The notes beneath the pieces were generated by a model, which saw nothing but the letters and a program-made list of their open reading frames with translations, had not been told where the DNA came from and searched no databases. 64,000 nucleotides of DNA from Zoogloea oryzae. GTDB lineage: Bacteria > Pseudomonadota > Gammaproteobacteria > Burkholderiales > Rhodocyclaceae. The translations under genes and the position numbers were made by a program. Shown one piece after another: positions 8,859 to 15,692 of this stretch; the stretch's first letter is position 1, and each line of letters starts with the position of its first letter. The stretch lies in contig NZ_BSPX01000009.1 of assembly GCF_030161255.1 (NCBI RefSeq), forward strand, positions 1 through 64,000. The letters are read 5' to 3'.

Positions 8859-9932
8859 ATGACACGACTTCTTCAACGGCTGCTCCCGGCATTGCTGGCG
8901 GGCGTTGCGTCTGCCTGCTTCGGTGCCGCGCCCGCACCGGCGCCCATCGCACTGCAGGCGCAGGGCAGTTTCGCGGTCGGTGGCAGCGTGGTGCAAGGCC
9001 CCGGCACCGATGAGCCCGGCAAGCCCGGGGCGGCGGGCCAGACCCTGCATGGCGATCACGCGCGGGTGGTCTTTCAGATACCCGCCAACCCGCGCGCGCT
9101 GCCGCTGGTCATGTGGCACGGCTACGGTGAGTTCATGAAAACCTGGGAGACCACGCCAGACGGGCGCGAAGGCTTTCAGACGATCTTCCTGCGTCGTCGC
9201 TTCCCGGTGTATCTGGTCGATCAGCCGCGCCGTGGCGGTGCCGACCGTAGCACCCTTGCCACCCGGATCTCGGCCGAACCCGACGAGCAGCGCTGGTTCA
9301 ACGTGTTCCGGCTCGGGGTGTGGCCCAGGCTGTACCCCGGCGTGCAGTTTTCAGACGACCCGGAGGCGCTCAATCAATTCTTCCGCCAGATGGTGCCCGA
9401 CACCGGCCCGCTGGACACCGACGTGGCGGTGAGCGCGGTCTCGGCGCTGTTTGATCGGATCGGGCCTGCGGTGCTGGTGACCCACTCGCACAGCGGCGGA
9501 ATGGGCTGGGAGACCGTGATGCGCAATCCGAACGTGCGCGCGGTGGTCGCCTACGAGCCGGGCAGCGGCTTCGTATTCCCCGAAGGGGAGTTGCCGGCCG
9601 CCATGCCCAGCGCGACCGGGCCCCTGAGCGCGACAGCCGTACCCCTCGACCGCTTCCAGGCCCTGACGCGCATCCCGATCGTCCTCTACTACGGCGACAA
9701 CATTCCGACATCGCCACAGCCGGACAACCCGGGGCTCGACAACTGGCGGGTGCGGCTGGCGATGGCGCGGCTGTGGGTCGATGCGGTGAACCGGCACGGC
9801 GGCGACGCGCGACTCGTGGCCTTGCCCGAGCTTGGGCTCCGGGGCAACACCCACTTCCCCTTTGCCGACCTGAACAACGTCGAGGTCGCCAACCTGGTCT
9901 CGGCCTTCCTCGCCGAGAAGCGGCTGGACTGA
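8859..9932 (+). CDS. Exported alpha/beta hydrolase
   Basis: 357 residues from ATG 8859, which gives a clean signal peptide (MTRLLQRLLPALLAGVASACFG) and a GAGG eight bases ahead. An alternative ATG at 8841 would overlap the end of the reductase gene by eight bases. The hydrolase fold is shown by VMWHGYGEF (oxyanion region), VTHSHSGGMG with the nucleophile Ser, and a late TRIPIVLYYGDNI strand before the acid; the His is probably in GNTHFPFADL. Substrate unknown; probably an esterase or lactonase. Confidence 0.78.
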   Translation: MTRLLQRLLPALLAGVASACFGAAPAPAPIALQAQGSFAVGGSVVQGPGTDEPGKPGAAGQTLHGDHARVVFQIPANPRALPLVMWHGYGEFMKTWETTPDGREGFQTIFLRRRFPVYLVDQPRRGGADRSTLATRISAEPDEQRWFNVFRLGVWPRLYPGVQFSDDPEALNQFFRQMVPDTGPLDTDVAVSAVSALFDRIGPAVLVTHSHSGGMGWETVMRNPNVRAVVAYEPGSGFVFPEGELPAAMPSATGPLSATAVPLDRFQALTRIPIVLYYGDNIPTSPQPDNPGLDNWRVRLAMARLWVDAVNRHGGDARLVALPELGLRGNTHFPFADLNNVEVANLVSAFLAEKRLD

Positions 9933-10025
9933 GCGGATGCCGCCTCGGGATCGCCGTGGCCCGCGCGGCCTCACAAAAGGCGGGCCGGGCGACCTTCCCT
10001 TTCAACTTACCCATGGAGCATTCAG

Positions 10026-11081
10026 ATGGCAACGCCCCTCTTGAAAGCCACCCTCGCGGCAGCGGTGATCGGCGTATCGGCCGACGCGGCCTGCGCGGCA
10101 GATTACAGACAGAATCCGTTCACGCTGGTCTACGACGGTGCGATCACCCGCAACGAACCGGGCAAGGTCAACATCCATCCGGTCCGGTATCGGCTCAACG
10201 GCCTGGAGATCGCGGCGAACGTATACACCCCGGCAAATTACGATCCGGCGAACAAATATCCTGCTGTGGTGGTGGCCCACCCCAACGGCGGGGTGAAGGA
10301 GCAGGTGGCCGGCCTGTATGCCCAGCGTCTCGCCGATGAAGGCTACATCACGATCGCCGCCGACGCCGCGTATCAGGGCGCCAGTGAAGGGCAGCCCCGC
10401 AACGTGGACAAGCCAGCCTACCGGATCGAGGACATCCACGGCATGGCCGACTTCATCACCCGGTACGCCGGCGTGGATGGGCAGCGCCTCGGCGTGTTCG
10501 GCATCTGCGGCGGCGGCGGATACGCCCTGGCTGCGGTGCAAACCGACAAGCGCTTCAAGGCCGTCGCCACCCTGAGCATGTTCAACTCCGGCCGGGTCCG
10601 CCGCAATGGCTATGCCGATTCCCAGCTGGACACCATCCAGCAACGCCTCCGGCAGGCTTCGGCGGCCCGCGCCCAGGAAGCGGCCGGCGGAGAAATCCTC
10701 TATTCCGGAGATGCCAGCCTGACCGACGAGCAGATCGCCGCGCTGCCCTTCGATTTGTACCGCCAGGGCTACCAGTACTACTGGAAGACCCACGCGCATC
10801 CCAACTCGACGTTCAGATACACCACCAGCAGCCTGCTCGAACTCATGCGCTTCGACGCCACCGACCAGAACGCCCTGATTGACCAGCCGTTGCTGATGAT
10901 GGCCGGGGACAAGGCGGACAGCCTGTACATGACCGAGGACGCGTTCGCGAAAGCCACCGGTACAAAAGACAAGGCGCTATTCAGGATCGAAGGCGCGACG
11001 CACATCGACACCTACTGGGTTCCCGGACATGTGGATGCTGCTGTGGCCAGGCTGAAGGCGTTCTACGCCCGGACCCTGTAA
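10026..11081 (+). CDS. Exported alpha/beta hydrolase, YcjY/dienelactone-hydrolase-like
   Basis: 351 residues with an N-terminal signal-like segment ending AACA-AD near residue 26. The fold is visible as VVVAHPNGG (oxyanion hole), the nucleophile elbow GICGGGG near 161, DQPLLMMAGDKADS (acid) and GATHIDTYW (His). The nucleophile position reads Cys rather than Ser, as in dienelactone hydrolases and many YcjY relatives. Last gene before the element boundary; followed by a long hairpin at 11191. Substrate unknown. Confidence 0.8.
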   Translation: MATPLLKATLAAAVIGVSADAACAADYRQNPFTLVYDGAITRNEPGKVNIHPVRYRLNGLEIAANVYTPANYDPANKYPAVVVAHPNGGVKEQVAGLYAQRLADEGYITIAADAAYQGASEGQPRNVDKPAYRIEDIHGMADFITRYAGVDGQRLGVFGICGGGGYALAAVQTDKRFKAVATLSMFNSGRVRRNGYADSQLDTIQQRLRQASAARAQEAAGGEILYSGDASLTDEQIAALPFDLYRQGYQYYWKTHAHPNSTFRYTTSSLLELMRFDATDQNALIDQPLLMMAGDKADSLYMTEDAFAKATGTKDKALFRIEGATHIDTYWVPGHVDAAVARLKAFYARTL

Positions 11082-11190
11082 GCGAATTGGGGCCTGCGGC
11101 CGTCGTGCGTCCGCCGGGCGCTGACGCTGGTGGCGCACCCCGACGGGAACCGCACAAGCATCAGACCACAGGCTCAAAACCAACACAAAA

Positions 11191-11228
11191 AAGCAAGAAG
11201 CCAACCCTCGCGGGTTGGCTTCTTGCTT
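11191..11228. terminator. Strong bidirectional hairpin at left element edge
   Basis: A perfect 17-bp stem (11191-11207 with 11212-11228) and a four-base loop. On the minus strand it is followed by a T-rich tract, so it was probably the original tRNA-Asn terminator. On the plus strand it can end the hydrolase transcript. The core of this hairpin reappears with changes at 44091-44110. Confidence 0.75.
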
Positions 11229-11278
11229 GTCTTGGCTCCTCGACCTGGGCTCGAACCAGGGACCTACGGATTAACAGT
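11222..11278 (-). repeat. attL: orphan 3' fragment of tRNA-Asn
   Basis: 57 bases identical to 44113-44169. The segment covers the tRNA-Asn 3' flank, CCA end, T-arm, variable region and the anticodon loop, then diverges. The 5' half of the tRNA is absent, so this is not a working tRNA but the duplicated attachment site left by integration. Confidence 0.93.
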
Positions 11279-11309
11279 TCGTGAAAGCGCCGCTGCTGCA
11301 ACGACAGTG

Positions 11310-11329
11310 TGCCCAGCCTAGGCTGGGCA
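11310..11329. repeat. 20-bp perfect palindrome beside attL
   Basis: The arm TGCCCAGCCT is followed directly by its reverse complement AGGCTGGGCA, 32 bases inside the element from attL. GTGT and CACAC flank it, extending the symmetry imperfectly. It may be an operator, a recombination accessory site or a hairpin. Confidence 0.6.
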
Positions 11330-11447
11330 GATCACACCATGCGCGCCCGGGTTGGCTCGCCACGGCCGACCAGAGATGAACCAGATGTGGCGCCGATCAC
11401 TGAAGAGGGACCGAAATGTCTCCTCTTGATCCTGCATGCGCCCCTGC

Positions 11448-11759
11448 TCACGCAGTCGCCAAGGGCTCGCCGCCGGCCGATGCGTGGAGCTTGATCTTTA
11501 GTGCCTTGATGACCTTCAGAATCGTCGAGAACTCCGGGTTGCCAGTGGGTGAGAGCGCCTTGTAGAGGCCTTCACGTGTGATTCCGGTTGCTTTGGCCAG
11601 TTGGGTCATGCCCTGAGCCCGGGCGATGTCATTGAGCGCGGCACGCACAACGCTGCCATCACCCGGATCTTCTTCAAGGCAGGCATCCAGATACATCGCC
11701 ATGTCTTCTTCGGATTGAAGCTGATCAACAGGATCCCAACGGGAGAACTGTTCGCTCAT
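11448..11759 (-). CDS. Antitoxin of HigBA-like module
   Basis: 103 residues resembling the putative addiction-module antidote family: a helix-turn-helix (TQLAKATGITREGLYKALS) followed by GNPEFSTILKVIKALKIKL. It should bind and neutralise the toxin encoded just upstream and repress the operon. Its ATG overlaps the toxin stop codon in an ATGA, so the two are translationally coupled, toxin first. First gene inside the left end of the element, where it could stabilise the island. Confidence 0.88.
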   Translation of the reverse strand: MSEQFSRWDPVDQLQSEEDMAMYLDACLEEDPGDGSVVRAALNDIARAQGMTQLAKATGITREGLYKALSPTGNPEFSTILKVIKALKIKLHASAGGEPLATA

Positions 11760-12055
11760 GGTTTCCACTCCTTCGCAATCTCGATCGCTCGGTTGATATC
11801 GGCGTCCTGGGTGCTCTTGTCCCCACCGGCAAGTAGCACCACGATGATCGGGCCATGCTGCAGGTAGTAGAGCCGGTAGCCGGGGCCGTAGTCGATACGG
11901 ATTTCATTGACACCATCTCTGACCGGCTTGGCATCACCAAAGTTACCGGTTTCTGCCACACGGCGGATTCGGGCATTGATGCGCATGATGGCGGCCCGAT
12001 CCTTCAGCTTGGTGAGCCAGCGTGAGAAGGTTGTGCTTTGAATGATTTCAAGCAT
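11756..12055 (-). CDS. HigB/RelE-like toxin
   Basis: 99 residues of the phage-derived Gp49/HigB-like toxin family: FSRWLTKLKDRAAIMRINARIRR at the N-terminus, then GYRLYYLQHGPIIVVLLAGGDKSTQDADI. Such toxins cleave mRNA at the ribosome. Family members usually begin as MLEIIQ..., favouring ATG 12055; an in-frame ATG at 12073 would add six residues. Confidence 0.87.
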   Translation of the reverse strand: MLEIIQSTTFSRWLTKLKDRAAIMRINARIRRVAETGNFGDAKPVRDGVNEIRIDYGPGYRLYYLQHGPIIVVLLAGGDKSTQDADINRAIEIAKEWKP

Positions 12056-12146
12056 AAGCTGAGTGTAGTCCATGGATTACACTTGGGCAACGATCTGATG
12101 CAGCTGCGTCGGGCGTGAAAAGCAGAACCTGCAACCAGTAAGATGT

Positions 12147-12228
12147 TAATCACCGCATTTTGTGCGGCGATATTCTTGCGCCTGCGGAGAAAGATCATCA
12201 TAATCACCGCATGAATTACGGTGATTAT
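12147..12228. promoter_or_regulatory. Two operator-like palindromes at the fic start
   Basis: The 12-base word TAATCACCGCAT occurs at 12147-12158 and 12201-12212. Each copy starts a palindrome. Site 1 has arms 12149-12157 and 12163-12171 with one mismatch. Site 2 has perfect 10-base arms (12200-12209 and 12219-12228) and straddles the fic ATG at 12211. A repressor bound at site 2 would block transcription or translation start. The Fic protein's own C-terminal winged helix is the obvious candidate binder (inference). Confidence 0.7.
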
Positions 12229-13335
12229 CTTTGCATCTGGGAGGCCCCCGATTGGCCGCAGTGGCGTTACGACCTCGCGGTACTGGCTCGCCCGCTCACC
12301 GAAGTCAGTCGGGCCCAGGGGCTACTCCTCGGGCGGCTGACCGATGTTGGTGCAGCGACGCGGGATCAGGCAAGTCTGCTGGCGCTTACTGAGGACGTGG
12401 TGAAGACCAGCGAGATCGAAGGCGAACATCTCAACGTCGCTTCCGTCCGCTCGAGCATTGCGCGTCGTCTGGGCGTGGATATTGGCGCGCTTGCGCCGGT
12501 CGATCGCCATGTCGAGGGCGTGGTCGAGATGGTGCTGGATGCAACCGCTAACTGCGGACAGCCCGTGACCGATGAACGCCTGTTCGGGTGGCATGCCGCG
12601 CTGTTTCCGACCGGCTATTCGGGGATGGCGCGGATCAAGGTTGCCGCCTGGCGGGACGACGCGACGGGGCCGATGCAAGTAATCTCCGGGCCGGTGGGGC
12701 GGCAGAAGGTTCACTTTGAGGCGCCGCCTGCGGATCGCCTGCCTTCTGAGATGGCGCGCTTTCTCGACTGGCTCAATGCAGATTCCGAGGTTCCGCCCCT
12801 GCTCAAGGCAGGCTTGGGCCACCTCTGGTTCGTTACCCTGCACCCGTTCGATGACGGCAATGGCCGCATCGCCCGGGCCGTAGGTGATCTGCTGCTTGCC
12901 CGAGCGGATGGCACCCCGCAGCGCTTCTATAGCCTCTCCGCCCAGATCCAGCGCGACCGGAAGGCTTACTACGAGTTCCTCGAGAGAACCCAGAAAGGCG
13001 ACATGGATGTCACCGATTGGCTTATCTGGTTCCTCGAAAGTCTGCACCGCTCGCTCAACCAAGCCCATCAGACCCTTGATGCGGTGCTGACCAAGGCCCG
13101 ATTCTGGCAGCGCTGGGCCGCCACGCCGCTCAACGAGCGACAGGCTAAGGTGCTCAATCGACTGCTGGATGGTTTTGACGGAAAACTGACCAGCAGCAAG
13201 TGGGCCGCAATCAGCAAGTGCTCGGCGGATACGGCCCTACGGGACATCAATGAACTGCTCGCCCGCGGCGTGCTTCGGAAGATGGCAGGGGGTGGGCGGA
13301 GTACTGGGTATGAGCTGAACGACCGCGAGGCGTAG
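12211..13335 (+). CDS. Fic/DOC family protein with N-terminal inhibitory motif and C-terminal winged helix
   Basis: 374 residues. Fic proteins attach AMP or related groups to target hydroxyls. The N-terminus (WPQWRYDLAVLARPLTEVSR) matches the DUF4172 Fic N-domain. The inhibitory motif TSEIEG, of the (S/T)xxxE(G/N) form, is at 66-71. The complete active-site loop HPFDDGNGRIAR is at 211-222, so the enzyme should be active once inhibition is relieved. The last ~65 residues look like a winged helix (RQAKVLNRLLDGF... SADTALRDINELLARGVL). The start at 12211 lies inside a perfect palindrome, suggesting autoregulation. Targets unknown. Confidence 0.9.
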   Translation: MNYGDYLCIWEAPDWPQWRYDLAVLARPLTEVSRAQGLLLGRLTDVGAATRDQASLLALTEDVVKTSEIEGEHLNVASVRSSIARRLGVDIGALAPVDRHVEGVVEMVLDATANCGQPVTDERLFGWHAALFPTGYSGMARIKVAAWRDDATGPMQVISGPVGRQKVHFEAPPADRLPSEMARFLDWLNADSEVPPLLKAGLGHLWFVTLHPFDDGNGRIARAVGDLLLARADGTPQRFYSLSAQIQRDRKAYYEFLERTQKGDMDVTDWLIWFLESLHRSLNQAHQTLDAVLTKARFWQRWAATPLNERQAKVLNRLLDGFDGKLTSSKWAAISKCSADTALRDINELLARGVLRKMAGGGRSTGYELNDREA

Positions 13336-13809
13336 CCCGGCCGATTATGCCTTTGGGTGACAGCGTCAGGCCGTGCGGTTCAGGAAATGGGCGTTTGCAG
13401 AAAGTGACCGTATTGGAGTAACGAGGAGGGATGCCAGTCTGCGGCTGTGCAGACACGATGACCACAGAGAGCGCTTTTAGTATCGTGGCAGGATCAATGA
13501 AGCTCAAACCCGCCACACGGGTTGTCACTCGCAAGCGTCGGGACTTCAGAGGAGTTGCAAGTTGCCAAAGTGGGATGGTCTAGCAACCAGCAGAATATTT
13601 TGAAGTCATACCCTTCATGGACTATAACCCATAGTGCTACCCAGTAATCGAGGGTATTTACCTCAGAGTGAGGCTTGATCAAACTGGCAATGCGACCAGA
13701 CACCTTCTAGTTGCCTTCTAGTGACCGGACGTGGACGTCGAGTGTCCGAAGTGATGGCACCGGAGACGGGTGATGCGGTCGGTCGCATCAAGTGGACATG
13801 GGAGGAGCA
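13336..13809. other. Non-coding stretch, 474 bases
   Basis: No frame here has both a credible start and protein-like composition. Base composition drops compared with fic. It probably carries the promoter of the gene at 13810; no motif was fixed. Confidence 0.4.
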
Positions 13810-15324
13810 ATGAGCGGAAGTGCAATAGTGCGCGGTGTATGGGTGTATCGCAGCCTCTTTAATGAGCCCGAGACAATCGGCGACTTCAACAGGTTAGAAG
13901 TCTGGGAGGCCGAACTCTCCTTAGAGCTGACAGAAGACAATCGCATCTACGGATTCCTCGGCGAACGGCCCGAGGAAGCAAAGGGTGATGAGCCTTATCT
14001 CACCGTCGACGGGAGGGTGGAAGATGGCGACCCAATCCGCGTAAGTTGGCGGGCCAAGGGTAAGCCTGGCTCCGAGTACGACGGCTGGATTTACGACTAT
14101 GTCGGCTACCTCGTACCCGCGTGGGCCGACGCGACTCGGCCGCGCGCAGTCATCGCCGGCACTGTCACCCGCACTGTCGCGCATGGCAAGGCGCCTGCGG
14201 GCTCGGTGTTCTCGTTCTACGCTGTAAAGAAGGACTTTCTCGAACCGCGCATCTGCATTCCCCTTGCTAAGGCTGTAATTGACATGATGGCCTCTGCCGA
14301 GCATCGCCACCACCATGCGCTCTGGCATGGTTCTCGTGATGAATGGGCAGGGTTGAGCGCGAAGAAGCGTGCTGCGCTTCAGTCCCTAGGTTGGCAGCCT
14401 GGCCCTAAGGACACCGAGCGCGCGAGCCTCGGCCCTGACCGATTGACCAACGGTTCAGGTGAGGACTTCCTCTTCATGCATCGCCGGATGGTCGGCACGG
14501 TACGGGCGCTCGATCCCTCTGCGCGGTCATGGTCACGGGTCCCGCAACCGACATTCCCCGTATCGTTCGATGCAGGTACAAAGGCGACGAGTGCGGGCAA
14601 CGTGGACGGCAATGCGCTCCCGAATGCTTGGGTTGTTCCCGGCGATCCGAATACGACGGCGTGGCTTGTGGAGCTTCGGAAGACATCGACGCTCTACAGC
14701 CGCTTCACGGCATGGGAGACTCTTTATACCGATCCCCGGTATCTAGCGACAGTCTCACTGGCCGAACTTGGCTCGCGCATCGAGTTCACCATCCACAACT
14801 GGATGCACATGCGCTGGGCTTCGATGCCACGGGATCCTAACCCTGACCCAGCTGAACACGGCCTACCTGTGCCAGTTGGCCGTCCGCCGTTGGACTTCGA
14901 CTCCAAGTGGCTCTCGCCCGAGTATGATTATCTTGGCGAAACCTTCTCATCCCACGTGAATCCCATTTTCTGGCGGTTGCATGGCTGGGTAGATGACCGT
15001 ATCGAAGACTGGTTTAGGGCTCAAGAAGGCGCCCGCCCCGGAGTCATCAAGCGCATGCAAATAGATGGCATAGACTGGTTCGAAGCTGACAAGAGATGGG
15101 TCCTCGTTGACGAGCCTTGGGAAGGACCCAGGGACCTGCATCATGGTCATGCAGAGCATGGGGGTGGGCACGGGGATCTATTGCTTGACGTTCCGACAAT
15201 GCAGAAGGCTTTGAGCGTCATCTATGGCCCAGAGCCACGAACTGAACCGGAAATAACGGCGGCAGGTCCGGCAATGGCTTCCTCACGCGCAACCGCTACT
15301 TGGTTCAAACGTGTGGAAGACTAG
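13810..15324 (+). CDS. Type-3 copper, tyrosinase-like protein
   Basis: 504 residues from ATG 13810, which has GGAGGAGCA directly ahead. The C-terminal two thirds show a tyrosinase/haemocyanin-like pattern: a histidine cluster HRHHHALWH near 164-172, FLFMHRRM near 220 (compare FxxWHR), IHNWMHMRW near 330 (CuB region) and NPIFWRLHGWVDDRI near 385 (compare DPxFxxHHxxxDR). The N-terminal ~130 residues are a separate, probably beta-rich, domain, reminiscent of PvdP-type tyrosinases. Some copper-ligand positions differ from textbook enzymes, so activity is uncertain. No signal peptide. Its convergent neighbours are copper and flavin proteins. Confidence 0.7.
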   Translation: MSGSAIVRGVWVYRSLFNEPETIGDFNRLEVWEAELSLELTEDNRIYGFLGERPEEAKGDEPYLTVDGRVEDGDPIRVSWRAKGKPGSEYDGWIYDYVGYLVPAWADATRPRAVIAGTVTRTVAHGKAPAGSVFSFYAVKKDFLEPRICIPLAKAVIDMMASAEHRHHHALWHGSRDEWAGLSAKKRAALQSLGWQPGPKDTERASLGPDRLTNGSGEDFLFMHRRMVGTVRALDPSARSWSRVPQPTFPVSFDAGTKATSAGNVDGNALPNAWVVPGDPNTTAWLVELRKTSTLYSRFTAWETLYTDPRYLATVSLAELGSRIEFTIHNWMHMRWASMPRDPNPDPAEHGLPVPVGRPPLDFDSKWLSPEYDYLGETFSSHVNPIFWRLHGWVDDRIEDWFRAQEGARPGVIKRMQIDGIDWFEADKRWVLVDEPWEGPRDLHHGHAEHGGGHGDLLLDVPTMQKALSVIYGPEPRTEPEITAAGPAMASSRATATWFKRVED

Positions 15325-15384
15325 CTAGGATCCATTCATCTTAGTAAATGAGCGGGATAAGGCATTGTGTAGTCAGGAGGCGTC

Positions 15385-15686
15385 ATGACGGACATCACGA
15401 TTAATAGCATCACCGGAGACCCTCTTGCTCCTCCCCCGCAAGCCATGCCGCCATCAGTCCAAACGTCAGTTCCACGTTCGCGGCGCTCCACGCTGCGACG
15501 TCAGCCCTGCCCGTAGCGGATACCAACTACGTGGTGGTGCAGGTTGCGCAGAAGGGGACTGCCAACATGGGGGATCGCAAACTGAAGGATGTGACCCGCT
15601 TAACGAATCTGCCAAGACGTTTTTTCAAGGTGGAAATGGCTTGTATGGTGAATACCAGCTCCCTGTGCGCACCCGCGTACCCGTGA
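15385..15686 (+). pseudogene. Frameshifted ~100-residue gene
   Basis: ATG 15385 has a near-perfect AGGAGG four bases ahead and begins MTDITINSITGDPLAPPP; this frame then stops early. From about 15440 a different frame reads as protein-like (NVSSTFAALHAATSALPVA, then TNYVVVQVAQKGTANMGDRK) to a TGA at 15684. One extra C in the C-run of CTCCCCCG (about 15433) would join both into a 100-residue product. Causes could be a real mutation, a sequencing error in a homopolymer, or recoding. It follows the tyrosinase-like gene by 60 bases, so it is probably its operon partner. Family unknown. Confidence 0.55.
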
Positions 15687-15692
15687 AACCAG

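Noticed and set aside
11222..11278. A third tRNA-Asn gene
   Set aside because: Only the 3' part is present; the acceptor 5' strand, D-arm and half of the anticodon stem are missing.
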